A stretch of 46,097 bases of DNA, taken from assembly GCA_002928395.1 (NCBI GenBank), contig PEQZ01000007.1, forward strand, positions 1-46,097, read 5' to 3'. The translations under genes and the position numbers were made by a program. Below, one piece after another: positions 1-9,329 of this stretch (the first letter of the stretch is position 1; each line of letters starts with the position of its first letter). This DNA is from Hyphomicrobium sp. (lineage in GTDB: Bacteria; Pseudomonadota; Alphaproteobacteria; Rhizobiales; Hyphomicrobiaceae). The notes under the pieces were generated by a model, which was not told the origin of the DNA, did no database searches, and was given only the letters and a program-made list of their open reading frames with translations.

Positions 1-117
1 GGCTAACAACAAGTCAATCGCTGAAATCAACGTATCCAGAAGCCGCCGCCAGGGTGTTGCGCGCATCCGGATGCGCGCGGCTACCAAAGGGAAACAACAG
101 CAATCTGATTGGACGTT

Positions 118-324
118 CTAGATCTTGGCCATCTGGCTTGGACGGCCGCAGGACCAGCGCTGAATCTTCCAGTTGGGATGACCCTCGGCCCACTTCGCGA
201 TTTCGACTTGGCCGTACATCATGCACTCGAACGGGGTAGCGCTCTCGGCCATGAAGGTCAGGCGGACATCCTTGCAGGTTGCGCCCTGCACGATGGAACA
301 GACGGATACGACAATCTCGATCAT
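118..324 (-). CDS. Small conserved hypothetical protein, 68 aa
   Basis: A 68-residue protein of unknown function. The composition is that of a folded protein, with conserved-looking Cys, Trp and Met (two well-spaced Cys near the N-terminus, one in the middle, a WSCG motif near residue 58) and a segment EIAKWAEGHPNW. It resembles small hypothetical proteins I recall from Bradyrhizobium-type genomes, but I cannot verify this. The ATG at 324 is preceded by a GGGAG-like ribosome binding site about 8 bases upstream. It has no signal peptide or membrane segment. It lies downstream of the liv operon on the same strand, beyond a probable terminator, so it is probably transcribed separately. Confidence 0.65.
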   Translation of the reverse strand: MIEIVVSVCSIVQGATCKDVRLTFMAESATPFECMMYGQVEIAKWAEGHPNWKIQRWSCGRPSQMAKI

Positions 325-748
325 CTTCAGCTCCCATATCTAATCAAGTCTCCGAACCCGCCTGAGGCGAATTCAGTTCCGATTGGGCGCTTCTCCGTCG
401 TTTCTTGCTGTTGTCGCGAGGCTAGGTGACTCGTGCTTGGCTGAACAAGCAGTATGGAACACCAGGTGTTGCCAATTGGTTAGGCGCAGAAAAACTGACA
501 CAATAGCAGTCGGGCGATGTTGCCAGCCTTGGCTTGTGCCCAAAAAACCCTGCAACCATGGCGATTGCAGGAAAGTAACGAGAGTGCGCGCACCCGGAAT
601 CCGCTCCAAATTGAACAGATATCAATTGCTCGAAGACCGAGCGGCGGCGAAATGGCCGCAGCGGTGCGGCACAAAAGCCACTATCGAAACGCTGCCGCCA
701 GCATTTTCACACGATAGGTTGCAGAGGCCCCGATTGTTGTTCGTCAGG
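325..748. other. Intergenic region between small gene and livM
   Basis: No gene is supported here. Short ORFs exist in several frames on both strands, but they lack ribosome binding sites and protein-like composition. The only feature I recognise is the stem-loop with a T-run at 542-571. The left part must carry the promoter of the small minus-strand gene ending at 118; I could not identify it confidently. Confidence 0.5.
542..571 (-). terminator. Probable Rho-independent terminator of the liv operon
   Basis: Read on the minus strand, a perfect 7-bp stem (CCTGCAA / TTGCAGG, loop of 9) is followed by G and six T residues. This is the classical intrinsic terminator layout. It lies about 180 bases past the livM stop codon in the direction of liv transcription and upstream of the small gene at 118-324, so it would separate the two transcripts. 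Confidence 0.6.
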
Positions 749-1693
749 CTATGCCGGCGGTCCGGACTCGGGTTTGCGCCTGGTCATGGCAGCCCAAATC
801 TCGCCCACCACCCCGCGCCGGAACACAAGCACGGTGATCACGAAGATGAGCCCCTGGATGACCAATACCCACTCACCGAGCCCCTTCAGGTAGTTCTGCA
901 TTGAGATGATGACCGCGGCACCGACGACCGGGCCAAGCACCGTTCCCATGCCGCCAACGAGGGTCATGAGCACCACCTCGCCCGACATCTGCCATTGCAC
1001 GTCTGTGAGCGAGGCGAGCTGAAAGACCAGAACCTTGGTAGCGCCCGCCAAACCCGCGAGCCCCGCCGAGAGCACGAAAGCCAGAAGCTTATAGTGGTCG
1101 ATGCGATAGCCGAGCGATATGGCCCGCGGTTCGTTTTCGCGAATGGCCTTCAGAACCTGTCCGAACGGCGAATGGATGGTGCGATAGATGAGAAGAAAGC
1201 CAGCGACGAAGATCGCGAGAACGAAGTAGTAAAGTGTGATGTCGTTCTGGATATCGATCACGCCGAACACAGGCCGACGCGGGATGGCCTGAATGCCGTC
1301 TTCGCCACCGGTGAATTTCGATTGCAAGCAGAAAAAGAACACCATCTGGGACAGAGCCAGGGTGACCATCGCAAAGTAGATCCCTTGGCGGCGGATCGCG
1401 ATCAGCCCGACAGCGAGCCCCATCAACGCGGCGGTCGCAGTCGCAGCGGCGAGCCCGAGTTCCGTCGGCCAACCCAGGACCTTTATGGCATGGCCAGCGA
1501 TGTAGGCGGCAAAGCCGAAGAACATGGCGTGGCCGAAGGACAAGAGTCCGACATAGCCGATGAGCAGATTGAACGCGCAGGCAAACAGCGCGAAGCACAA
1601 GACCTTCATCAGGAAGACGGGATAGATTGCCGTCGGCGCGACGAGAAGCCCCGCCAGGATCAGCAGACCGATCAGAACTTCGCGCGATTTCAT
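749..1693 (-). CDS. livM: Branched-chain amino acid-type ABC transporter permease (LivM family)
   Basis: Inner-membrane permease of a hydrophobic amino acid uptake (HAAT) ABC transporter. It would pair with the LivH-like permease to form the channel that takes substrate from the periplasmic binding protein. The 314-residue protein is almost entirely membrane segments. LivM family features include the GYVGLLSFGHAMFFG segment near residue 50 and the cytoplasmic coupling region around residues 185-200 (LKAIRENEPRAISLGY). I chose the ATG at 1693 rather than the start nine bases upstream because GAGGTG sits about 8 bases before it. It begins just after livH and is the last gene of the operon. Substrate specificity cannot be read from the sequence. 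Confidence 0.93.
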   Translation of the reverse strand: MKSREVLIGLLILAGLLVAPTAIYPVFLMKVLCFALFACAFNLLIGYVGLLSFGHAMFFGFAAYIAGHAIKVLGWPTELGLAAATATAALMGLAVGLIAIRRQGIYFAMVTLALSQMVFFFCLQSKFTGGEDGIQAIPRRPVFGVIDIQNDITLYYFVLAIFVAGFLLIYRTIHSPFGQVLKAIRENEPRAISLGYRIDHYKLLAFVLSAGLAGLAGATKVLVFQLASLTDVQWQMSGEVVLMTLVGGMGTVLGPVVGAAVIISMQNYLKGLGEWVLVIQGLIFVITVLVFRRGVVGEIWAAMTRRKPESGPPA

Positions 1694-1703
1694 GGAGCCC
1701 ACC

Positions 1704-2585
1704 TCACTTCGCCGTGCCGAACAGGCCAGCTGGCCTGGTGATCAACACGATGGCCATGATGACGAAGATCACGATGTTGGATGCCTCAGGGTAGAACACC
1801 TTGGTCAACCCCTCGACCATGCCGAGGCCGAAGCCGGTAACCACCGATCCAAGGATCGAACCCATGCCGCCGATGACGACGACCGCGAACACCACGATGA
1901 TGATCTCAGCGCCGATCTTGGGCGTCACCGAATAGACGGGAGCGGCCAGCACGCCAGCCAACGCGGCGAGCGCGACGCCGAAGCCGTAGGTGAGCGTGAT
2001 CATCAAGGGTACGTTGATGCCCATCGCCTGCACCAGGTCCGGCCGCTCGACAGCCGCGCGCAGATACGAGCCGAGCTTGGTCTTTTCGATCATCAGCCAA
2101 GTGCCGAGACAGACGGCGAGCGAGAAAACGATCACCCAGGCGCGGTACCACGGCAGGAACATGAAGCCGAGATTGACGCCGCCCGGAATGGGGTTCTCGT
2201 AGCTGACGCCTGATGCACCGAACGCATAACGCGCGATGCCCTCGAAGATGATCGCCAGTCCGAACGTGAGCAGAAGGCCGTAAAGATGATCGAGATGGTA
2301 GAGCCGCGACAGCAGAAGGCGTTCGAGAACGACACCCAAGGCCCCCACGACCACCGGCACGATGACCAGCGCCCCCCAATAAGGAATCCCCAGGTACTTG
2401 AGCAGAACCCAGGCGCCGAATGCCCCCATCATGTACTGGGCGCCGTGGGCAAAATTGATGACGTTCAGCATGCCGAAAATCACGGCGAGCCCCAGACTCA
2501 ACAGCGCATAAAACGCGCCGTTGATCAGCCCGAGAAAAAGTTGCCCGAAGAGGGCCTGCGGCGGCACGCCGAGTAGCTCGAACAT
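1704..2585 (-). CDS. livH: Branched-chain amino acid-type ABC transporter permease (LivH family)
   Basis: Second inner-membrane permease of the HAAT transporter, 293 residues, normal for LivH. It shows the family's GLINGAFYALLSLGLAVIFG opening helix (residues 17-36), followed by VINFAHGAQYMMGAFGAW and a C-terminal half with a glycine-rich VVIGGMGSILG segment. It sits between the binding-protein gene and livM. The 141-base gap upstream carries complementary GC-rich arms that may uncouple its expression from that of the highly needed binding protein. No strong ribosome binding site was seen before the ATG. Confidence 0.93.
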   Translation of the reverse strand: MFELLGVPPQALFGQLFLGLINGAFYALLSLGLAVIFGMLNVINFAHGAQYMMGAFGAWVLLKYLGIPYWGALVIVPVVVGALGVVLERLLLSRLYHLDHLYGLLLTFGLAIIFEGIARYAFGASGVSYENPIPGGVNLGFMFLPWYRAWVIVFSLAVCLGTWLMIEKTKLGSYLRAAVERPDLVQAMGINVPLMITLTYGFGVALAALAGVLAAPVYSVTPKIGAEIIIVVFAVVVIGGMGSILGSVVTGFGLGMVEGLTKVFYPEASNIVIFVIMAIVLITRPAGLFGTAK

Positions 2586-2726
2586 GGTGGGGTCCGGGAG
2601 GAATTGAGGGGCAGCAGGACGGGAGTGGGGAGTATGGGAGCAGGACGTTGCAGTCGGATCGGTCGGGCCGGTCGAGGCCTACCCTTTTCGCCTATGCCCT
2701 ATTCCCCACTCCCAACTCCCTCACCT
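2586..2726 (-). promoter_or_regulatory. Intercistronic region with long-range inverted repeat
   Basis: The spacer between the binding-protein gene and livH contains GGGAGTGGGGA at 2621-2631 and its exact complement TCCCCACTCCC at 2703-2713. It could fold as an 11-bp stem around a 71-base loop. In periplasmic binding-protein operons such structures often stabilise the upstream message or reduce read-through. The position fits this, but the function is inference. The arms are purine/pyrimidine-rich, so chance pairing is not excluded. Confidence 0.35.
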
Positions 2727-3941
2727 TCACTTCTTGACCAGCGGGCATTCGCCAGCGTCTAGCGGACGCCAGGCCTCGGCGGCGGGTATCGTCGCGCGGG
2801 TCTTGTAGTAGTCCCACGGACCCTTGCTCTCAGCTGGTTTCTTGACCTCGAACAGGTACATGTCGTGGATCTTGCGGCCATCAGCGCGAACCGTGCCCTT
2901 GCCGTAAAGCTTGTCGTCGGTCGGCAACTCTTTCATTTTTGCGACGACGGCGGCGCCATCCGCGTCACCCTTCAAGGCTTCGACCGACTTCAGGTAGTGG
3001 ATGACCGACGAGTAGACGCCGGCGTGCACCATGGTCGGATACTTGCCGCCGTTGGCCGCAGCATACTCCTTGGCGAAGGCGCGGTTGTTGTCGTTGGCGT
3101 CCCAATACCAAGCCTCGGTGAAAATCAGGCCCTGGGCCGTCTTGAGGCCGAGCGCGTGAACGTCGGTGATGAAGACGAGCAGACCGGCAAGGTTCTGCCC
3201 GCCCGACACGATGCCGAATTCTGACGCCTGCTTGATCGCATTGGTGGTATCGGCGCCGGCGTTGGCGAGGCCGATGATCTTGGCCTTCGATGCCTGAGCC
3301 TGCAGCAGGAACGAGGAGAAATCCTGCGCTGGGAAAGGATGCCGCACCTTGCCCAGAACCTTGCCGCCGTTCTTTTCGACGACGGCGGCCGTGTCCTTCT
3401 CGAGCGCCTGACCGAAGGCATAATCCGCAGTAAGGAAGAACCAGCTGTCGCCGCCCGTCTTGGTGATGGCGTTGCCGGTGCCGTTGGCCAGCGACCAGGT
3501 GTCGTAGGTCCAGTGGATGGTATTGGCCGTGCAGTCCTTGCCGGTCAGCGCCGATGACGCCGCACCCGAAACGAGCGCCACCTTATTCTTTTCTTTGGCG
3601 ATCTGGTTGACCGCGAGCGCGGTCGACGACGTCACCAGATCGACGATCACATCGACCTTGTCCACGTCGTACCACTGGCGCGCGGTATTGGCCGAAATGT
3701 CGGCCTTGTTCTGGTGATCGGCGCCGACCACCTCGACCTTCAGACCGGGCTTGTCCTTGAGATAATCCTCGACCGCTTTCTTGGCGGCCCAGACCGAGCC
3801 GCCGCCCGACAGATCGGAATACGTTCCGCTCATGTCGGTCAGCACGCCGATCTTGATGCCGCCATCGGTCATTTGGGCCTGGGCCGAAGCCGCAAACAGC
3901 GCCGCGGCGGCCACCCCGAGCATCAGACTTCTGAGACGCAT
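2727..3941 (-). CDS. Branched-chain amino acid-type ABC transporter substrate-binding protein
   Basis: Periplasmic ligand-binding protein of the HAAT family (type I periplasmic fold, Peripla_BP_6/LivK-like), 404 residues. A clear signal peptide covers residues 1-22 with a cut after AQA. The mature protein opens with IKIGVLTDMSGTYSDLSG, the typical first strand and ligand-contact loop, and continues with GADHQNKADISANTARQW. A GGAGG ribosome binding site precedes the ATG at 3941. It lies directly after livF (25-base gap), making a complete five-gene importer. Related rhizobial proteins are often described as amino acid, urea or aromatic-compound binders; the ligand cannot be assigned here. Confidence 0.92.
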   Translation of the reverse strand: MRLRSLMLGVAAAALFAASAQAQMTDGGIKIGVLTDMSGTYSDLSGGGSVWAAKKAVEDYLKDKPGLKVEVVGADHQNKADISANTARQWYDVDKVDVIVDLVTSSTALAVNQIAKEKNKVALVSGAASSALTGKDCTANTIHWTYDTWSLANGTGNAITKTGGDSWFFLTADYAFGQALEKDTAAVVEKNGGKVLGKVRHPFPAQDFSSFLLQAQASKAKIIGLANAGADTTNAIKQASEFGIVSGGQNLAGLLVFITDVHALGLKTAQGLIFTEAWYWDANDNNRAFAKEYAAANGGKYPTMVHAGVYSSVIHYLKSVEALKGDADGAAVVAKMKELPTDDKLYGKGTVRADGRKIHDMYLFEVKKPAESKGPWDYYKTRATIPAAEAWRPLDAGECPLVKK

Positions 3942-3966
3942 TGTTTTCCTCCAGTGGTTCTTTTGA

Positions 3967-4690
<724 letters not shown>

Positions 4691-4698
<8 letters not shown>

Positions 4699-5503
4699 CG
4701 GCGGCGCTCGCTCCGGCTGGCGTGCCGGCGCCCGTGCCCATGTAGGCTTCGACCACCTGCGGATTGCGTGAGACCGTCGCGTAATCGCCCTCGGCCAGAA
4801 TTTCGCCGCGGGCCAACACGGTAATCGTGTCGGACAAATCTGCGACCACGTTGAGATTGTGCTCGACCATCAGCACGGTCCGGTTCTTGGCTACGCGCTT
4901 GATAAGTTGCGAGACCCTCGCGATGTCCTCTCGCCCCATGCCCGCCATCGGCTCGTCGAGCAGTAGCATCTCGGGCTCCAGCGCCAGGGTGGTGGCGATC
5001 TCGAGCGCGCGTTTGCGGCCATAGGACAGCCCGACGGCTGGCAACTCCGAGTAGGTCTCGAGCCCGACGTCGGCTAGGAGCGCCATGGCCCGGTCGTTCA
5101 ACCTGTCGAGCGACGACTCCGACCGCCAGAACTGGAACGAGGTGCCGAGCGGCCGCTGGAGAGCGACGCGCACATTCTCCATCACCGTCAGGTGGGGGAA
5201 GGTCGCCGAAATCTGGAAGCTGCGGACGAGACCCAGCCGGGCAACGTCAGCGGGCTTCAACGCGGTGATGTCACGGCCATTGAAGCGGATCGTGCCTTCG
5301 CTCGGCACGAGAAATTTTGTGATCAGATTGAAGCAGGTCGTCTTGCCGGCGCCATTCGGGCCGATCAGCGCATGAATCGTGCCGCGCCGTACCCGGAGAT
5401 CGACATTCTTGACCGCCCAGAAGCCCTTGAAACTCTTGCCGAGGCCCTGGGTTTCGATGATCGCATCAGACGCTGTCATCAGGTTGCCGGCCTTTTGGCT
5501 CAT
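4691..5503 (-). CDS. livG: HAAT ABC transporter ATP-binding protein (LivG family)
   Basis: First gene of the liv operon and second ATPase of the importer, 270 residues. Walker A is GPNGAGKTT, Walker B is LLLDEPMAGMG, and the signature motif is LSYG instead of the usual LSGG or LSHG; LivG proteins commonly vary here. The C-terminal stretch VSRNPQVVEAYMG is the typical LivG ending that contacts the permeases. Two starts are possible, 5503 and 5479 (Met9), neither with a clear ribosome binding site. The last bases overlap livF, indicating translational coupling. Confidence 0.92.
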
Positions 5504-5882
5504 GGATCACGCACGCGGACAATCATCGCGGCCAAAACATCTCGAACTGAACGGCCGAACCTTAGCATGCGGGAACCATGGTCGGTCAACGCTGGAGAAG
5601 CATCGCGAAAGTATGACGGTCAAGCTGTGTCCGGTGAGTGCGTCCGTCTTGACCCTCGGAAAATGCCCTCACCCCAAATTTCAGGGCAAATGCCCGTCCT
5701 GGGGATAACGGGGACATCCTCCCTACGCCCTCTCTTGCATTCGGCGAATCTGACTAGGTCGAGTCTCACGCATTGGCAGTAGTCCCGCGTTCGATGCCCG
5801 GCGCCCATGGCCGTATCCACCCAGCCAGATCCTATCCTGCCCACGATCCAGCTGCCGTCGGGCCTTTCGAGAGGAGTAAGAC
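5504..5882. other. Divergent intergenic region, liv operon / tadD-like gene
   Basis: A 379-base non-coding stretch separates the minus-strand liv operon from the plus-strand TadD-like gene, so it must carry promoters in both directions. No convincing promoter boxes, operator or RNA gene were recognised. A GAGAGGAG ribosome binding site ends about 8 bases before the tadD-like ATG. Confidence 0.45.
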
Positions 5883-6752
5883 ATGTCGCTTGACATATTC
5901 GAACGATCAAATTTCGAAAAGCGCCCCAACGCCTGGCCCAGCTGCGCCGTTCTATTGGTGGCAACGGCCTTGGCCTTGGCAGGCTGCGCGCAAGCAAACC
6001 TGACCTTAGGCGCGCTGTCAGGCTCGCCGCCGACGGTCGAGACCGGAGCCTTGGCGCCTGTCACCGGATCGGACGCAACGCACGCGGCAGCTCCTCAGAC
6101 CCGAGGCGTTGCGCCGCCGAAGCCGTCCGTCACCCAGGCGATCGACGACGCGCGCAAGCTGCGGCTCGCCGGCGACAAGCTCAAGGCGCTCGCCGTGCTC
6201 GATTCGGCGGCTGAGAAAGAGCCCAAGGACAAGGCGTTGATGAAAGAGCGCGGTCTGGTTTCGCTCGATGCCGGAAAGGTACAGAAGGCCGAGGCGCTGT
6301 TACGCAAGGCGTTCGATCCGGCCGATGCCGACTGGCGGCTGCATTCCGGGCTCGGATCTGCACTTGCGGCTCAGGGCAAGCAATCGGAAGCGCAACTGCA
6401 GTTCGCCAAGGCGCTGGAAATCGCGCCCGATCATCCGTCGGTATTGAACAATCTGGCGCTGTCCTATGCGCTCGACGGCAAGCACGACGAAGCCGAGCGG
6501 CTGTTGAAACGGATCACCAAGACCAGGGGCGTCGAGCCCCAGGCACAGCAGAACCTCGCGCTGCTTCTGGGGCTCAGCGGCAACGTCGGCGAGGCGAAGA
6601 AGGTCAGCGAAGCCGTGCTGACGCCCGACAAGGTCCGCGTCAACGTGCGCTACCTCGAAAGTCTGTCCGCAGGTGGAGAACGGGTCAAGGTCTCCCGCGC
6701 CGATCCGAATCCGGATCAGCCAGCCCTGGCGGCGGCCGACCAAAAAAACTGA
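5883..6752 (+). CDS. tadD: TPR lipoprotein, TadD-like (Flp pilus assembly)
   Basis: A 289-residue lipoprotein with tetratricopeptide repeats. A charged N-terminus is followed by a hydrophobic stretch and the lipobox LAGC, with the lipidated Cys at about residue 35. A Pro/Ala/Thr-rich linker follows, then three or four TPR units (about residues 85-235), among them WRLHSGLGSALAAQGKQ and VLNNLALSYALDGKHDEAE. This layout fits TadD, the outer-membrane-associated pilotin-like protein that helps secretin assembly in Tad/Flp pilus systems. The assignment is supported by nearby cpaC, cpaD and tadG-like genes, although they lie on the other strand. A generic TPR lipoprotein is the alternative. Confidence 0.78.
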   Translation: MSLDIFERSNFEKRPNAWPSCAVLLVATALALAGCAQANLTLGALSGSPPTVETGALAPVTGSDATHAAAPQTRGVAPPKPSVTQAIDDARKLRLAGDKLKALAVLDSAAEKEPKDKALMKERGLVSLDAGKVQKAEALLRKAFDPADADWRLHSGLGSALAAQGKQSEAQLQFAKALEIAPDHPSVLNNLALSYALDGKHDEAERLLKRITKTRGVEPQAQQNLALLLGLSGNVGEAKKVSEAVLTPDKVRVNVRYLESLSAGGERVKVSRADPNPDQPALAAADQKN

Positions 6753-6808
6753 TGCCGGCCGGCGTGATGCACACAACGACACCGCGCAGTGCGTCGCCAA
6801 TCCGGGTA

Positions 6809-7573
6809 TCAGGCGGAGTCGGCAGTCCCGATAACGGCGCCGATATCGGCCGCGGTCAAGACGCGGTAGCGGCCCGTTTCGAGATCGGGGGGCAAATCGA
6901 GCGATCCGATCCGATCGCGATGCAGTGCTGTCACATGATTGCCAGTCGCCGCGAACATCCGGCGCACCTGATGGTAGCGGCCTTCGGTGACGGTAAGATA
7001 CGCCTCACGCTCCCCGATCGGCTCAAGGACGGCGGGGCTCAACGGCTTGTCGTCGCTTTCGAGCATCAACGTGCCGCTGGCGAAGACCTCCGCCTCGTCG
7101 CCGCCAAGCGCCCGTTCGAGCGACACCCGGTAGCGCTTCGCGATCTGCCGCCGCGGCGAAATGATCCGGTGCAACAGCTCGCCGTCGTCGGTCAGCAAAA
7201 GCAATCCCGACGTTTCCTTGTCGAGCCGGCCGACGGTCGAAATCATCGGATCACGGCCTCGCCATCGGGGTGGCAACAAACCATAGACCAGCGGGCCGCT
7301 TTCCTTGTGCGAGCAAGTGACGCCGAGCGGCTTGTTCAACATCAGCGCGACCCCCGGGGGCGGATCGAGCGGGCGGCCGTCGATAGTCATGCGGGAAGAG
7401 AGGCCGGGCGTAACCGCCACGCGCTGATCGGCGGCCGCGGGCCGGGCGCCGTCGAGCAGGATGCGGCCTGCGCGCACGAGCTGCTGGATCTCGCGGCGCG
7501 AACCGTAGCCCATGTTGGCGAGTAAGCGGTCGAGGCGCAGAAGCCGCCCCGGCTCAGGCGATGGTTCGGTCAC
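6809..7573 (-). CDS. RsuA/RluB-family pseudouridine synthase
   Basis: RNA-modifying enzyme that isomerises uridine to pseudouridine in ribosomal RNA. The N-terminal S4 RNA-binding domain (about residues 10-65: RLDRLLANMGYGSRRE) is followed by the catalytic domain. That domain has LMLNKPLGVTCS, the catalytic-Asp motif GRLDKETSGLLLLT (residues 117-130) and the late GRYHQVRRMFA motif of the RsuA group. The length of 254 residues and a single S4 domain suit an RsuA-type 16S rRNA U516 synthase, but RluB/RluF cannot be excluded. It overlaps the upstream methyltransferase gene by four bases (ATGA), so the two rRNA-modification genes are translationally coupled. Confidence 0.88.
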   Translation of the reverse strand: MTEPSPEPGRLLRLDRLLANMGYGSRREIQQLVRAGRILLDGARPAAADQRVAVTPGLSSRMTIDGRPLDPPPGVALMLNKPLGVTCSHKESGPLVYGLLPPRWRGRDPMISTVGRLDKETSGLLLLTDDGELLHRIISPRRQIAKRYRVSLERALGGDEAEVFASGTLMLESDDKPLSPAVLEPIGEREAYLTVTEGRYHQVRRMFAATGNHVTALHRDRIGSLDLPPDLETGRYRVLTAADIGAVIGTADSA

Positions 7574-8565
7574 TTGACGGCCTCATAGACTTTGTAACCC
7601 GCTCTGTCGGCCAGCAGCGTCACGCTTCTGAATGCAGACGCCAGAATACCCTCGTAGGGCAGGTGGCGGTTGGCGACCAGAACGCACCGGCCGCCGCGCC
7701 GCAACATGCGTGCCGCTATGCGCACGAAATCCTGGCCCAGCGCGCGGTCTTCTGCGCCACCGTCGTGGAATGGCGGGTTCATGACGACGGCATCGAGATC
7801 CGCGAGCCCGCCCGCGTGCGCTCGCAAATCGGACCATGTGAAGCGCGCGCGTGCATCCGGAACATTCAATCGCGCGGCGGCAATCGCTCTCCGGTCGCGG
7901 TCGATCAGCGTCAGTTCGGATATTGCGATCGATGCCGCAAGCGTCGCCCGCGCGAGAGTGCCGATGCCACAGCCGAGGTCGGCGACGCGGCCAGCGAGAG
8001 GCAGTTGCGCAGCAAGAATAGAAGCCAGCAGCGCGGTGCCGGGATCGATCCGGTCCCAGCTGAACACGCCTGGTTGCGACCAGAGCCCGATAGCGTCGAC
8101 GAAGCGCAAGCTTCCCTCGGCGATCGCTTCATCGAGCCCCGTGGGGGTGGCTGGCCGAGCCGTGGTGCAGATGCGGTGGTGGCGCCGCGCATCGTCTCGC
8201 ACCTCCGCACCGAAGGCTTCGAGCTCACGCCCGATGCGGGCCCCACCCTTGTCTTTCAGCGCCAGGACTGTAAACGGCGAACCGGGCTTCACCGCCCGCA
8301 GCGCGAGGGCGATGACGCAGCGGCGTTCGAGAGTTGAAGGCGGTGCGAGCAAGACGAAACCGGCGAGTGCCGATGCCGGGGCATCCTCGAGCGCCGACGC
8401 CCCCGCGACCAGCGGCGAGTACTGCGTCGCACGCGCGGGCACGTCGACCAGTGCGGGCAGTGGCAAACCATAGACGCCGAAGGCTTGCGTGACGGCGCCT
8501 TCGATTGCGGTCGCAGCGGCGCGCCGTTCGTGGTCACCGTGATCGGCGGCGGCGTTGTGGGTCAT
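7570..8565 (-). CDS. RsmC-like class I SAM methyltransferase
   Basis: A 331-residue S-adenosylmethionine-dependent methyltransferase. The C-terminal half carries the SAM site VADLGCGIGTLA (about residue 195), an acidic LIDRDRRAI strand, and NPPFHDGG (about residue 262), the NPPF signature of N-methyltransferases acting on nucleobases. The N-terminal half resembles a degenerate methyltransferase domain, the two-domain plan of RsmC/RlmG, which methylate guanines in 16S or 23S rRNA. The link with the pseudouridine synthase (four-base overlap) and with the downstream-oriented CDF gene (four-base overlap at its own start) indicates one operon. The exact target nucleotide is not determinable. Confidence 0.82.
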   Translation of the reverse strand: MTHNAAADHGDHERRAAATAIEGAVTQAFGVYGLPLPALVDVPARATQYSPLVAGASALEDAPASALAGFVLLAPPSTLERRCVIALALRAVKPGSPFTVLALKDKGGARIGRELEAFGAEVRDDARRHHRICTTARPATPTGLDEAIAEGSLRFVDAIGLWSQPGVFSWDRIDPGTALLASILAAQLPLAGRVADLGCGIGTLARATLAASIAISELTLIDRDRRAIAAARLNVPDARARFTWSDLRAHAGGLADLDAVVMNPPFHDGGAEDRALGQDFVRIAARMLRRGGRCVLVANRHLPYEGILASAFRSVTLLADRAGYKVYEAVK

Positions 8566-9275
8566 GGTCGCGCGCGCTTTTGCGGAACTTCCGCAGCCGT
8601 CTCGGTCGTGACGTCGACGTCGGAACCCCCGTCGTCCGCTTCGCGCTCGGCAGCTTCATAAACCTCATAGGCCGCACCGGCGTTCATCACGGCGATGCCG
8701 AGCCCTACGATCAGGTCCGGCCAATGGGAGTGCGTGGCGAACGTCATCAAACCGGCCCCGATGATCGCGATGTTTGCCAGCACGTCGTTGCGTGCCGAGA
8801 GATAGGCGGCCGTGGACAGGCTGCCGCCATGCTCCCTCACCCGCGCCAGCATCATGGTACACGTGATATTGACTGCCAGCGCGCCACAGGCCGCGAGGGT
8901 CAAAGTGACGGGCTCCGGCACCACGGGAGAGCCAAACTTCGACCATGCGGTCCACAATGCCGCCAATCCCGGCAAGAGCAGGATCAGTGCGAGGAGCAAC
9001 CCGACAATCCGCCGCCTGGCAGCGCTCCAGCCCACGGCAACGACAATCAGAAAGTTGATCGTGGCGTCTTCCAGAAAATCGATGCTGTCGGCAAACAGCG
9101 CAACCGACGAAATGACGCTCGCAGCTGCGTACTCGACGACGAAGTAACCAAGGTTCAGGACAGCGACCCAAAAGACTGTCCTGCGCAATACCTGTCTGTC
9201 GCGTTGAGCAACCTCGACCACACCTTGCCTCCACGCAGCCGCGCACAATAACGACGGCGGCGGGGGGAACCGCAT
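8562..9275 (-). CDS. Divergent CDF-family cation transporter
   Basis: A 237-residue membrane protein resembling cation diffusion facilitators, which export divalent metals in exchange for protons. About six hydrophobic segments are visible between residues 28 and 205. The helix-2 motif ADSIDFLEDAT keeps a DxxxD pair. In helix 5 the usual first ligand is replaced, giving SARND (Ser four residues before Asp) where most families have His or Asp. The C-terminal cytoplasmic metal-sensing domain is missing; an acidic tail of about 30 residues takes its place. It may be a specialised small CDF or have lost transport specificity. The true start may lie downstream, since the first 20 residues are unlike the family. 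Confidence 0.7.
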   Translation of the reverse strand: MRFPPPPSLLCAAAWRQGVVEVAQRDRQVLRRTVFWVAVLNLGYFVVEYAAASVISSVALFADSIDFLEDATINFLIVVAVGWSAARRRIVGLLLALILLLPGLAALWTAWSKFGSPVVPEPVTLTLAACGALAVNITCTMMLARVREHGGSLSTAAYLSARNDVLANIAIIGAGLMTFATHSHWPDLIVGLGIAVMNAGAAYEVYEAAEREADDGGSDVDVTTETAAEVPQKRARP

Positions 9276-9329
9276 GCCGTCGTTCAGCAGCGATGAGCGA
9301 GACCGGCTGAACCCGCAAGCAAAAAGAAC

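Noticed and set aside
383-904. 173-codon plus-strand ORF across the left intergenic region
   Set aside because: It runs into the livM gene on the other strand and has no ribosome binding site or protein-like pattern.
6742-6763. T-run (minus strand) with GCCGGCCGGC next to it, considered as a terminator between the TadD-like and pseudouridine synthase genes
   Set aside because: The palindrome leaves no loop and only five stable pairs; too weak to call.
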